Assembly: GCF_002950945.1 (NCBI RefSeq)
Contig: NZ_CP012673.1
Coordinates: 2,976,001-3,040,000 of the forward strand
DNA length: 64,000 bases
Direction of reading: 5' to 3'
From: Sorangium cellulosum
GTDB taxonomy: Bacteria > Myxococcota_A > Polyangia > Polyangiales > Polyangiaceae
This document shows, piece by piece, positions 34,328-42,491 of this stretch. The notes under the pieces were generated by a model that was not told the DNA's origin, made no database searches, and was given only the letters and a program-made list of their open reading frames with translations. Position 1 is the first letter of the stretch. Each line of letters starts with the position of its first letter. Made by a program: the position numbers and the translations under genes.

Positions 34328-34929
34328 GCCTGACGCTGCTCGCGGCGGCGGCCGCGGCGCTGGCCGCGACCGCGGGCTACATCGCGGCGCGCCGGGAGAA
34401 AGAGGCCCTCGAAGGGAGCGGGGGCGCGCAGGCGCGGGACCCGGCCGGAGGGCCGCCGCAGGAGACGTTGTGGGACGAGCTGCCGTTCGCGCTCGGCGAT
34501 GTCGTCATGGCCGGCGTCGAGGAGCGCTGGCTCTCGGGCGCGATCGTCGCGCGCGAGCGCGGCGAGATCGTCGCCGTGGTGTTCCTCGCGCCCGAGGCGG
34601 CCGGGCAAGGCGCGGTCGTGGCCTTCCCCGCGCCGCGGCGCGAGATCCTGTGGCTCGCGCCGGCGGCGATCGACTCGCCGGAGGAGCCCCCGGCGACGCT
34701 GGAGATCGCCGGCATGACCCTGCGCCGGCGGGCGCGGCTGCCGGCGGCGCTCGAGCGCCTCGGGCAGGGCGCGCCGCCCCTCGGCGACGCCGGGATCTTC
34801 GCCCTCTACGAGGGAGGCGGGAGCGACGCGGCCGTGGTCATCGCGAGCGAGGGGCGCATCCACGCCTGGGCCGGGCGGCGCGTCGAGGACGGGGGCTACG
34901 ATCGCCTCGGCGGCGGCGGGGAAGGCTGA
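34324..34929 (+). CDS. Hypothetical membrane-anchored protein
   Basis: Protein of 201 residues whose ATG overlaps the thiE stop by four bases, so it is translationally coupled. It begins with a single hydrophobic helix (LTLLAAAAAALAATAGYIAA) and then a basic/acidic linker. The rest (residues about 45-200) is a beta-rich soluble domain with GDVVMAGVEERWLSGAIVA and a repeat of similar strand pattern near FALYEGGGSDAAVVIASEGR. It vaguely recalls DUF4178-type domains, but I cannot confirm that. There is no obvious link to thiamine synthesis. It is convergent with holB across 42 bases. Confidence 0.65.
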   Translation: MSLTLLAAAAAALAATAGYIAARREKEALEGSGGAQARDPAGGPPQETLWDELPFALGDVVMAGVEERWLSGAIVARERGEIVAVVFLAPEAAGQGAVVAFPAPRREILWLAPAAIDSPEEPPATLEIAGMTLRRRARLPAALERLGQGAPPLGDAGIFALYEGGGSDAAVVIASEGRIHAWAGRRVEDGGYDRLGGGGEG

Positions 34930-34971
34930 TCCCGGCGGGCGCCGCCTCGCGGGCGCGCCCGCGGGCGCACG

Positions 34972-35985
34972 TCAGCCGGTGATGCTGCGCAGCTCGGCGA
35001 TCAGCGAGGCCATCGCGAGGCTCGGCGAGGCGTTGCGCTCGAGGTGCGTCACGGCGCGGGAGACCGCGGCGTAGCGCTTGGCCGAGACGCTGGCGCGCCG
35101 CAGATCGGCCGTGCCGGCCGCGCCGGAGGAGACCGCGGCGCGGGCCTCGCGGGCGAGCGCGGCGTTCAGGGCGCGGAGGTCGTCCTTGAGGGCGCCCTTG
35201 TCGCGGTCCACCGACTCCGCGAACGCGACGGCGGGCCCGAGATCCCGGGCGGTCGCGGCCGCGAGGACGCTCTTCACGAAGGCGTCGCGCGAGGCGGTCT
35301 GCTCCTCGTCCGCGAGCTCGAGCGCCGCGGAGGCGCTGCCGGCGGCGAGCTCCGCGGCGAGGTCGTGCCGCTCCTCCGGCACGCCGTGCGCGCGGAGGAC
35401 GCCGCGGACGATCGGCTCCGAGAGCGGGGCGAAGCGCACGGGCAGCGTGCGCGAGCGGATCGTGTTGAGCAGGCGATCGCCGCGCGAGGTGAGCAGGATG
35501 AAGTGCGTGCCCGGGCGCGGCTCCTCGAGCGTCTTGAGGAACGCGTTCGCGGCGCCGACGCTGAGGTCCTCGGCGTCGCGGACGATGAACACCCGCGCGC
35601 GCCCCTCGTGGGGCGGGTAGGCGGCGTGGGCGAGCACGATGGCGCGGACCTGGTCGACCGAGATCTCGGTGAGCTCGTCGCGGCTCCTGCCGATGACCGC
35701 GGCGGGGTAGAAGTTCTTCGCGACGATCGCGACGTCGGGGTGGAGCGGCGACGCCGGGCGCCCCGCGGAGCGCGCGGCCGCCCGCCGGCAGGCGTCGCAG
35801 CGGCCGCAGCCGAGCGGGTCGCCCGCGGTGCACACGAGCGCCTGCGAGAGCGCGACCGCCGCGAGCTCCTTGCCGACGCCCGGCGGGCCCTCGAAGCGGT
35901 AGGCGTGGTGCACGCGGCCCGCCTGGAGCGCGCGCACGAGCGTGCCGACCGCGGTGTCCTGGCCGAGGATATGGGAGAACGGCAC
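34972..35985 (-). CDS. holB: DNA polymerase III delta-prime subunit
   Basis: Clamp-loader ATPase-fold subunit of 337 residues. The Walker A sequence is FEGPPGVGKELAAVAL; the zinc cluster CGRCDAC follows near residue 60. Then come VDQVRAIVLAHAAYPPHEG, ANAFLKTLEEPRPGTHFILL and the SRTLPVRF sensor segment, all typical of DnaX/HolB homologues. It helps load the beta clamp during replication; gram-positive and delta-proteobacterial HolB often keeps the P-loop. It lies on the opposite strand to thiE, convergent with the membrane-anchored hypothetical gene, and is followed upstream by about 194 bases of non-coding DNA. Confidence 0.92.
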   Translation of the reverse strand: MPFSHILGQDTAVGTLVRALQAGRVHHAYRFEGPPGVGKELAAVALSQALVCTAGDPLGCGRCDACRRAAARSAGRPASPLHPDVAIVAKNFYPAAVIGRSRDELTEISVDQVRAIVLAHAAYPPHEGRARVFIVRDAEDLSVGAANAFLKTLEEPRPGTHFILLTSRGDRLLNTIRSRTLPVRFAPLSEPIVRGVLRAHGVPEERHDLAAELAAGSASAALELADEEQTASRDAFVKSVLAAATARDLGPAVAFAESVDRDKGALKDDLRALNAALAREARAAVSSGAAGTADLRRASVSAKRYAAVSRAVTHLERNASPSLAMASLIAELRSITG

Positions 35986-36179
35986 GGGCCGATCTCTAGC
36001 ACGATCGGGGCGCGGCCTGAGCGGGCGCGTGGTCCCTTGCCAGGCTGCCGGACGGCGGCGCCTTCGAGCCCGGGCGGCGTCGGGCCGGCATTCCCCTCTC
36101 GTTGCCGTGCGTGTGAGGACGTCCGCTGGCGCCTCCCCCCGGGGAGCCCACGCGCGGGGCGCGCGGCGCGGTTGCCCTC

Positions 36180-37121
36180 TCAGCTGGCCTCGTCGAGCAC
36201 CTCGGCGAGCGTCTTCGCCGAGAGCACCCGCTCGCCCCAGCGCTCGAGCTCCGCTACGTCGGCTGCCTCGATGCGGGCGACGGCGGTTGCCGGAAGCTCG
36301 CCGAAGCGGGCGCGAAGCTGCCGTAACAGCAGGGTTCGCTCCCCTTCCTTGAGCCCTTCCTTGAGCCCTTCCTTGAGCCCTTCCTTGATCGCGTCATTGC
36401 GCAGCTTCTGCTGGTACTCCTGAAACCACGCCTGGATCTCCGCGCTCACGTCGTCTTCCTCTTCCTCGCCCTTCGACGGCCCACCGGTCCCGAGCCGGAA
36501 GTGTACCAGGAGCGGCGTCGCCACGCTCCTCTCCCACGCGTCGTCCGGCAGGGCCGACAGGTCGGCGAGCGCCTCGCGCATCAGCCGGCCCGAACCAAGG
36601 AGGCGCAGCAGCAGCGTCTCGCGCGTCCGGGGCAGCTCGACCAACACGACGATGCGCATCGCGAGCTCCGGCACCGCATGGTAGACGCCCGGGCGAACCG
36701 GCTTGCACCCGTAGCCTTCGAGCGCCGTCTCGGGCCGGCCCGGACTGATGATGACGAGTGCGGGGAAGGGGATGGGCTGCGGGGGCGGTGCTTCGGGATC
36801 GGCATCCGAAGACGGGACGCCCGCCGCGGCGCGGGCACGGCGCTCGAGCTCATGGTGCCAGGTGAGCTGCTTGCGCAGGCAGTGCCGGATCTCCCGGCGG
36901 CCCGGTGTCTTGTGGAAGGGCTCGAAGAGGCTGGGCTCTGCGGAGAGCTCGCCGAGCAGGCCCATCTGGGCGCGTTCGGCTTCGCGCGCCGGATCCGGGA
37001 CGCTGTACACATCGATCCTCTGCGTCGCGGCCAGGACTTCGACCTCGGTCTCCGAGGTCGAGGCGCGGCTCAGCGCATCGCGCAGGACGTTCTTTGCGAA
37101 CTGATCGGAGCGGTTGTACAT
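36180..37121 (-). CDS. DUF4351-type protein, possibly Rpn/PD-(D/E)XK related
   Basis: Protein of 313 residues from ATG 37121. The middle (LTWHHELERRARAA ... PFPALVIISPGRPETALEGY) is unlike any enzyme I know. The C terminus contains four repeats of K-E-G-L followed by LLLRQLRARFGELPATAVARI, which matches the DUF4351 tail found on Rpn-type recombination-promoting nucleases and transposase-like proteins. The N-terminal nuclease motifs are not obvious, so activity is uncertain. It lies between holB and an epimerase gene, with no mobile-element ends visible. It may belong to a lineage-expanded family. Confidence 0.6.
   Translation of the reverse strand: MYNRSDQFAKNVLRDALSRASTSETEVEVLAATQRIDVYSVPDPAREAERAQMGLLGELSAEPSLFEPFHKTPGRREIRHCLRKQLTWHHELERRARAAAGVPSSDADPEAPPPQPIPFPALVIISPGRPETALEGYGCKPVRPGVYHAVPELAMRIVVLVELPRTRETLLLRLLGSGRLMREALADLSALPDDAWERSVATPLLVHFRLGTGGPSKGEEEEDDVSAEIQAWFQEYQQKLRNDAIKEGLKEGLKEGLKEGERTLLLRQLRARFGELPATAVARIEAADVAELERWGERVLSAKTLAEVLDEAS
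36343..36390. repeat. 12-bp tandem repeat within the DUF4351-type gene
   Basis: Four tandem copies of CCTTCCTTGAGC (the last ends in TC) at 36343-36390. On the coding strand they encode repeated Leu-Lys-Glu-Gly. Such KEG repeats are common in this family and can expand or contract in frame. Confidence 0.9.
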
Positions 37122-37239
37122 CCGTGCGCCACCCCTACCCCGTCGAGGCGACGTGGTCCACCGCTGACGATGGGGCCCGTCCGCCCCGCGGGCGCGATCC
37201 GGGGTCATCGCCGCCGCCGGCGGTGATAGGTTGCCCCGC

Positions 37240-38268
37240 ATGCGCGTCCTCGTGCTCGGCGGCACCCGCTTCATGGGGCATTTCCTGGTCTATCGCCTGC
37301 TCGCGGCAGGGCACCACGTCACCCTCCTGAACCGCGGGGTGACGCCCGACGCGTTCGGCGATCGCGTGGCGCGGGTCCGCTGCGACCGCGCGGCCGGCGA
37401 CGTCGCGCAGGCGCTCGGCGGCCAGGAGTTCGACGCCGCGGTGGACTTCACCGCGTACACGGCCGAGGACGGCCGCGCGGCCGTCCGGGCGCTCGGGGGC
37501 GGGCGCGTCGGCCATTACGTCATGATCAGCACGGGGTCGGTGTACCTCGTCCGCGAGGGGTGCCCGCGGCCTTCGCGCGAGCGCGATTACGGCGGCCCGC
37601 TGCTGCCGGAGCCCGCGGGCGAGGAGGACCGCGCGGCGTGGGCCTACGGCATGAACAAACGCCGCTGCGAGGAGGTGCTCGCGGCCGCGTGGCAGGAAGA
37701 GCGGTTCCCCGCGACCGTGCTGCGCATCCCGATGGTGAACGGGGAGCGCGACCCCCACCGCCGGCTCGAGCGGTACGTCGCGCGCGTGCTCGACGGCGGC
37801 CCGCTGCTCGTCCCGGACGGCGGCAAGCACCCGGTGCGGCACGTGTACAGCGGCGATGTCGTGAGGGCGATCGTGAAGCTGTTCCTCGTTCCGTCGACCT
37901 TCGGCGAGGCGTACAACCTCTGCATGGAGGAGACGCCGACGCTCTCGGAGCTCCTCGCGCTCGTCGCGGAGCTGCTCGGCGCGCCGGCGCGTCTCGAGCC
38001 GATCTCCTCGGCCGCGCTCCGGGTCCGCGGCCTCGACCCGGCGGTGATGTCGCCGTTCAGCGATCCCTGGATGTCGATGCTCGATCCCGCGAGAGCCCAC
38101 GCGGAGCTCGGCTTCCGGCACACGCCGCTCCGGCGCTGGCTCGAGACGGTGATCACGTCGCTGCTCGCCCACCCGCCGTCGGAGCCTCCGCCGGGCTACG
38201 AGCGCCGCGCCGAGGAGCTCGCCCTCGCGGCGGCGCTCTCCGGGGAGCCGGGGTTGGGCAGCGTGTGA
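37240..38268 (+). CDS. NAD-dependent epimerase/dehydratase family protein
   Basis: Extended short-chain dehydrogenase/reductase of 342 residues. The Rossmann motif is MRVLVLGGTRFMGHFLV at the N terminus; the catalytic region reads YVMISTGSVYL and later YGMNKRRCEEVL (YxxxK). The protein also shows HVYSGDVVRAIVKLF and YNLCMEETPTLSELL, common in isoflavone-reductase-like and nucleotide-sugar epimerase-like members. The substrate cannot be assigned. ATG 37240 puts the dinucleotide motif at residue 3-10; a TTG three codons upstream is possible. The ligase gene follows 37 bases later on the same strand. Confidence 0.87.
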   Translation: MRVLVLGGTRFMGHFLVYRLLAAGHHVTLLNRGVTPDAFGDRVARVRCDRAAGDVAQALGGQEFDAAVDFTAYTAEDGRAAVRALGGGRVGHYVMISTGSVYLVREGCPRPSRERDYGGPLLPEPAGEEDRAAWAYGMNKRRCEEVLAAAWQEERFPATVLRIPMVNGERDPHRRLERYVARVLDGGPLLVPDGGKHPVRHVYSGDVVRAIVKLFLVPSTFGEAYNLCMEETPTLSELLALVAELLGAPARLEPISSAALRVRGLDPAVMSPFSDPWMSMLDPARAHAELGFRHTPLRRWLETVITSLLAHPPSEPPPGYERRAEELALAAALSGEPGLGSV

Positions 38269-38305
38269 GCAGCGTGTGAATGATTCCGAGGAGGGAGATC
38301 TCGCG

Positions 38306-39814
38306 ATGCAGGATGTGCAATCCGGGCGGGTCCTGGCGGCCCTCGACGCTTTCCTGAACACGCCGCTCGACGCGGCGCTGTCGCAGCACCGTGAGGTCGA
38401 TCCGGCCGAGCGCGCGCTCTCGCTGTTCCACGAGGTCGCCGCGACGGTCCCGGCCTACCGCCGCTTCCTCGCGGAGCACGGCGTCGATCCGGCGGCCGTC
38501 CGGACGCCCGCCGACTTCGCGGCGCTCCCGGCGATCACGAAGCAGAACTACGTGCTCCGGCACCCGATCGCCGATCTCTGCCGCGGGGGGCGCGTCGCGC
38601 CCTGCGACATGATCGCGGTCTCCTCGGGCTCGACCGGGAAGCCGACGTTCTGGCCGCGCTCCGTCACGGACGAGCTCCCGGTGGCCCGGCGGTTCGAGCA
38701 GGTGTTCCACGACAGCTTCCGGGCCGATGAGCGCCGCACGCTCGCGGTCGTGTGCTTCGCGCTCGGCTCGTGGGTCGGCGGGATGTACACCGCCGCGTGC
38801 TGCCGCCACCTGGCGGCCAAGGGATATCCGATCACGGTGGTCACGCCCGGCAACAACAAGGACGAGATCTACCGCGTCGTCCTCGACCTGGGCCCCGCGT
38901 TCGATCAGGTCGTCCTGCTGGGATATCCGCCCTTCCTGAAGGACGTCATCGACACGGGGCGGGCCCGGGGCGTCGACTGGTCCCCCCTCCGGATCAAGCT
39001 CGTGATGGCCGGAGAGGTGTTCAGCGAGGAGTGGCGCAGCCTGGTCGGCGAGCGCGTCGGGTCGACGTCGCCCTGCCACGACTCGGCGTCGCTCTACGGG
39101 ACGGCCGACGCCGGCGTGCTGGGCAACGAGACGCCGCTCAGCATCGCGATCCGCAGGTTCCTCGCGGGGAGGCCGGACGCCGCGCGCGCCCTGTTCGGGC
39201 AGGACCGGCTCCCCACGCTCGTGCAGTACGACCCGGCGGTGCGGTTCTTCGAGCAGCGCGACGGGATGCTCCTCTTCACCGGGGAGAACGGCGTCCCGCT
39301 GATCCGGTATGCGATCCTCGACAGCGGCGGCGTGTACACACACGCGGACATGATGGCGGCGCTCGCCGGCTTCGGGTTCGATCCGCGGCGGGAGCTCGGC
39401 GGCGAGCGAGGCGCCCGGGAGCTGCCGTTCGTTTATGTGTTCGGACGCTCGGATTTCACGGTGTCGTATTTCGGGGCAAACATCTATCCGGAGAACGTGG
39501 TCGTCGGCATCGAGCAGCCCGGCGTGAAGGAGTGGGTGACGGGCAAGTTCGTGCTGGAGGTCCGCGAGGGCGCGGACAGGGATGTGTTCCTCTCGGTGGT
39601 GGTCGAGCTCGCGCCGGGGGAAGGGGAGAGCGAGGCGCGGCGCGAGGCGGCGGCGCGGTCGATCGAGGAGCACCTCGTGCGGCTGAACAGCGAGTTCAGG
39701 AACTACGTGCCGGCGGGCAAACGCGCGCCGCGGGTGACCTTGAGGGCGGCGGGGGATCCGGAGTACTTCCCGCTCGGGGTGAAGCACCGGTACACGCGCA
39801 AGCCGGGCGCGTGA
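38306..39814 (+). CDS. AMP-binding acid-CoA ligase, phenylacetate-CoA ligase (PaaK)-like
   Basis: Protein of 502 residues from ATG 38306, with GAGGAGGGAG nine bases upstream. It resembles the PaaK branch of adenylate-forming enzymes: VSSGSTGKPTFWPR (ATP phosphate-binding loop), VMAGEVFSEEWRSLVGE, DSASLYGTADAGVLGNET, FTGENGVPLIRYAILDSGG and GRSDFTVSYFGANIYPENV (hinge). These enzymes activate an aromatic or other carboxylic acid with ATP, usually for transfer to CoA. The acid is unknown. The nearby epimerase suggests a small biosynthetic or modification unit, but no carrier protein or transferase gene adjoins. Confidence 0.82.
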   Translation: MQDVQSGRVLAALDAFLNTPLDAALSQHREVDPAERALSLFHEVAATVPAYRRFLAEHGVDPAAVRTPADFAALPAITKQNYVLRHPIADLCRGGRVAPCDMIAVSSGSTGKPTFWPRSVTDELPVARRFEQVFHDSFRADERRTLAVVCFALGSWVGGMYTAACCRHLAAKGYPITVVTPGNNKDEIYRVVLDLGPAFDQVVLLGYPPFLKDVIDTGRARGVDWSPLRIKLVMAGEVFSEEWRSLVGERVGSTSPCHDSASLYGTADAGVLGNETPLSIAIRRFLAGRPDAARALFGQDRLPTLVQYDPAVRFFEQRDGMLLFTGENGVPLIRYAILDSGGVYTHADMMAALAGFGFDPRRELGGERGARELPFVYVFGRSDFTVSYFGANIYPENVVVGIEQPGVKEWVTGKFVLEVREGADRDVFLSVVVELAPGEGESEARREAAARSIEEHLVRLNSEFRNYVPAGKRAPRVTLRAAGDPEYFPLGVKHRYTRKPGA

Positions 39815-39827
39815 GCGCGGCCGACGT

Positions 39828-41312
39828 CTAAGGAGTGAGCTTGGCCGCGCGCAAGGGCAGGCAGATGGATGCTGCCTCCAGGAGCGCGCGGCAAAAGGCC
39901 GCCACGTCCGGATATCGCTCCGAGGCCTCGAACTCGATCGCTCGCTCAAGCACCTTCCGGACCGCATCGCTGCACGGGAGCTGCTCCAGGACCCGCCCGG
40001 GATATCGCATCATGATCGGCGGTAGCTCCGCCCCGTGCAGGCAGAACACCGCCGTCATGCCGAGGCCGTACACGTCCGCGCGCGCGTCCGCGTCCTGCGG
40101 GCGGTGCATGAGCTCCGGCGCCGCATAGAGGAAGGTCCCCATCGCGCCGCTCTTCGTGCCGCCCGTCGTGTCGCGCGCCCAGACCAGATCGAAATCCGTG
40201 AGCCGCGGGGTACCCTCCGCGTCGAGCAAGATGTTCGCCGGCTTCACGTCCCGGTGCACCAGCCCCCGCCCATGCGCGAACGAGAGCGCCTCTCCAGCGC
40301 GCAGGAGCATCGGCACGACCCGCTCCGCCGGCAGCCGTGTCCCGATCACCGCGCTGTACACGTCCTCGCCCTCGACGAGCTCCATCACGAAGTAGTGCCA
40401 GCCGCCGTCCTCGCCCTTCGGCTCCAGGATGCGCACCACGCCGGGGTGGTCGAGCTCCGCCATCGCGCGCGCCCCCCGGAAGAACCGCTCTCTCCGGCCC
40501 TCGTCGCCCGCGAGGTTCGGGTGCAGCACCTTGATCGCCACCGGCTGGTCACCCCGCCCGGCGTCGAGCGCGCGCCACACGGTCGCGAACCCCCCGCGGC
40601 CGATCCGCTCCAGCAGCAGGTACCGGCCGTCGCTGAGCTCCTCGCCCACGTGCAGCTGGCCGCCTTCCCGGCGCCTGCGCCGGAGGTCGACGATCTCCTG
40701 GTCCACCTCCGCGGTGCTCGCGCCGGCGGCCTGGAGCCTCACCCGCCGCTTCTGCGCCGCGGCGATCTGCCTGTCGATCGCGCGGATCGCCTCCTCCGCT
40801 TCGCGCAGCGTCGCGGCGAGCGCGCCGGGGAACGCCGCGTCGGCCGACGCCACGCCCGGCCGCGCGTTCAGGGCGGCCTCCTCCACGGCGGCGCGGATGC
40901 CCCGGACGACGTCCCGCCACGCCTCGTCCGGGTTGGCCCAGCTCGTCACCGCCTTGCCGTCCCGCGGCAGGGCCTCGATCTCCGCGAGGGCGGTGCCCTC
41001 CCGGTCACACGCGCGCACCAGGATGGGCACGACACGCGCCACCCCGCCGCGGTGCCGCTCCAGCGCTCGCCCGAGCTCCCGCTCGTAGCAGCTGTCCGAG
41101 GCGAGGAACGCCTCGCTCACCAGCAGGAGGACCACCTCCGCGGCCATGAGCTCCGCCGCCGTCGACTCCTCCCGCGCCGCGCCGGCGCCGATGCGGCCGC
41201 GGTGCCAGGTGCTCACCAGGCCCTGCCGCTTCAGGGCGGCGAGGTGCGCCTCGAGCGCGTCGAGGTACGACCGATCCGCGGGGGCGTAGGAGATGAAGAC
41301 GTTGACCGCCAT
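39828..41312 (-). CDS. TIR domain-Ser/Thr protein kinase fusion
   Basis: Protein of 494 residues. Residues 1-140 form a TIR domain (VNVFISYAPADRSYLDAL, AEVVLLLVSEAFLASDSC, ERELGRALERH with a candidate catalytic Glu, VVPILVRACD). Residues about 165-215 are a coiled coil. Residues about 225-490 are a Hanks-type kinase: Gly loop IGRGGFATVWRA, VAIKVLHP, catalytic HRDVKPANILLD, LTDFDLVWA (DFD in place of DFG) and GTFLYAAPEL. TIR domains act as NAD-cleaving enzymes or scaffolds, often in defence; here the domain may recruit partners or produce a signal coupled to phosphorylation. It stands alone between the ligase and an SDR gene. Confidence 0.88.
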   Translation of the reverse strand: MAVNVFISYAPADRSYLDALEAHLAALKRQGLVSTWHRGRIGAGAAREESTAAELMAAEVVLLLVSEAFLASDSCYERELGRALERHRGGVARVVPILVRACDREGTALAEIEALPRDGKAVTSWANPDEAWRDVVRGIRAAVEEAALNARPGVASADAAFPGALAATLREAEEAIRAIDRQIAAAQKRRVRLQAAGASTAEVDQEIVDLRRRRREGGQLHVGEELSDGRYLLLERIGRGGFATVWRALDAGRGDQPVAIKVLHPNLAGDEGRRERFFRGARAMAELDHPGVVRILEPKGEDGGWHYFVMELVEGEDVYSAVIGTRLPAERVVPMLLRAGEALSFAHGRGLVHRDVKPANILLDAEGTPRLTDFDLVWARDTTGGTKSGAMGTFLYAAPELMHRPQDADARADVYGLGMTAVFCLHGAELPPIMMRYPGRVLEQLPCSDAVRKVLERAIEFEASERYPDVAAFCRALLEAASICLPLRAAKLTP

Positions 41313-41498
41313 GCGCTGAGGGCGTCGCTGCGGCGAACACGATGCGTCCGCGCCGCCCGCTCCGCGCCGACCAGGCTACCAGACGCGGCGCTCTCCCTCG
41401 ACGCCGAGCCTCCTGTGGCTCCCGGGCCCCACATCCGTCCTCCGGCGCCAGAAGCAACGCCGCCCCCCGCCGTTCTTGGTAAGAAGCCGCCACGACCC

Positions 41499-42380
41499 AT
41501 GCTCGATCCCTCTCCCCCGCTCCTCGTCCTCGGCTGCGGCTTCACCGGCGCGGTGGTCGCCGGCCTGCGGAAGGCCTCCGGCGGCCGCGTCCTCGCGACG
41601 ACGCGCTCCCCCGAGCGCGCGGCCGAGCTCGCGCAGGCCGGCATCGAGGTGCACGTCCTCCCCGCGCTCACCGCGGAGGCCGTCGAGCGGCTCGTGCCGG
41701 ACGGCGCGGACGTGCTCGTCGCCTTCCCGCCCGACGGCGCGACCGACGCCGCCGTCGCGCCGTCGCTCCGCCGCGCGCGCGCGATCGCCTACGTCTCGTC
41801 GACCGCCGTGTACGGCGACGCGACCGGGCGCATCGACGAGGCGACGCCGACCTCCGCCGCGAACCCCCGCGCCGCCGCGCGCCTCGCGGCCGAGGCGGTG
41901 TACCGCGAGCGCGGCGCCGTGACGCTGCGCGCGGCGGGCATCTACGGCCCCGGCCGCGGGCTGCACCTGCGGCTGCTCCGCGGCGACTTCCGCATGACCG
42001 GCGAGGGCGATCAGCAGGGCAGGAACGTCGTCTCGCGCATCCACGTCGAGGACCTCGCGCGCCTCGCGCTCGCCGCCCTGGATCGCGCGGCGCCCGGCGA
42101 GGACTTCGTGGTCGCGGACGACACGCCCGTGCCGCAGATCGAGGTCGTTCGCTGGCTGTGCGCGCGGCTCGGCCTGGAGCTGCCGGCGGGCGCGCCGCGG
42201 GAGGCGCTGCACGAGACGCTGCGCCACGACCGCGCCGTGGACAACGCGAAGATCAAGCGCGCCCTCGGCATGGCGCTGCTCTACCCGAGCTACCGCGAGG
42301 GGTTCGAGGCGTGCCTCGCGGTCGAGGCCGCGTCGCCGGCGCTCGCCGGCGCCGCGCGGCCGCCGCACGGAGGCGGATAA
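41499..42380 (+). CDS. SDR family NAD(P)-binding protein
   Basis: Protein of 293 residues starting MLDPSPPLLVLGCGFTGAVVAGL, a Rossmann dinucleotide motif (GCGFTGAV). Other segments are VLATTRSPERAAELA, IAYVSSTAVYGDATG, AAGIYGPGRGLHLRLLRGD and SRIHVEDLARLALAALD, as in YeeZ/YbjT-like atypical SDRs. The Tyr-x-x-x-Lys catalytic pair is not conserved at the usual place, so it may bind cofactor without dehydrogenation. Upstream, 186 bases separate it from the divergent TIR-kinase start. The substrate is unknown. The CotH-type lipoprotein gene follows after 111 bases on the same strand. Confidence 0.8.
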   Translation: MLDPSPPLLVLGCGFTGAVVAGLRKASGGRVLATTRSPERAAELAQAGIEVHVLPALTAEAVERLVPDGADVLVAFPPDGATDAAVAPSLRRARAIAYVSSTAVYGDATGRIDEATPTSAANPRAAARLAAEAVYRERGAVTLRAAGIYGPGRGLHLRLLRGDFRMTGEGDQQGRNVVSRIHVEDLARLALAALDRAAPGEDFVVADDTPVPQIEVVRWLCARLGLELPAGAPREALHETLRHDRAVDNAKIKRALGMALLYPSYREGFEACLAVEAASPALAGAARPPHGGG

Positions 42381-42491
42381 GGGAGCACCTCGCCCTCGCG
42401 CCCGGGCACGATCTGCACGCCCGCGGCGACGCGACCGCCGTCGACGCGCGCGATGACCACGATTAGCCTCGCGCTCGTAAAGGAGCAGTAC

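Noticed and set aside
36180..37121. Transposase or insertion-sequence identity for the DUF4351-type gene
   Set aside because: No terminal inverted repeats or target-site duplications are visible and catalytic motifs are missing.
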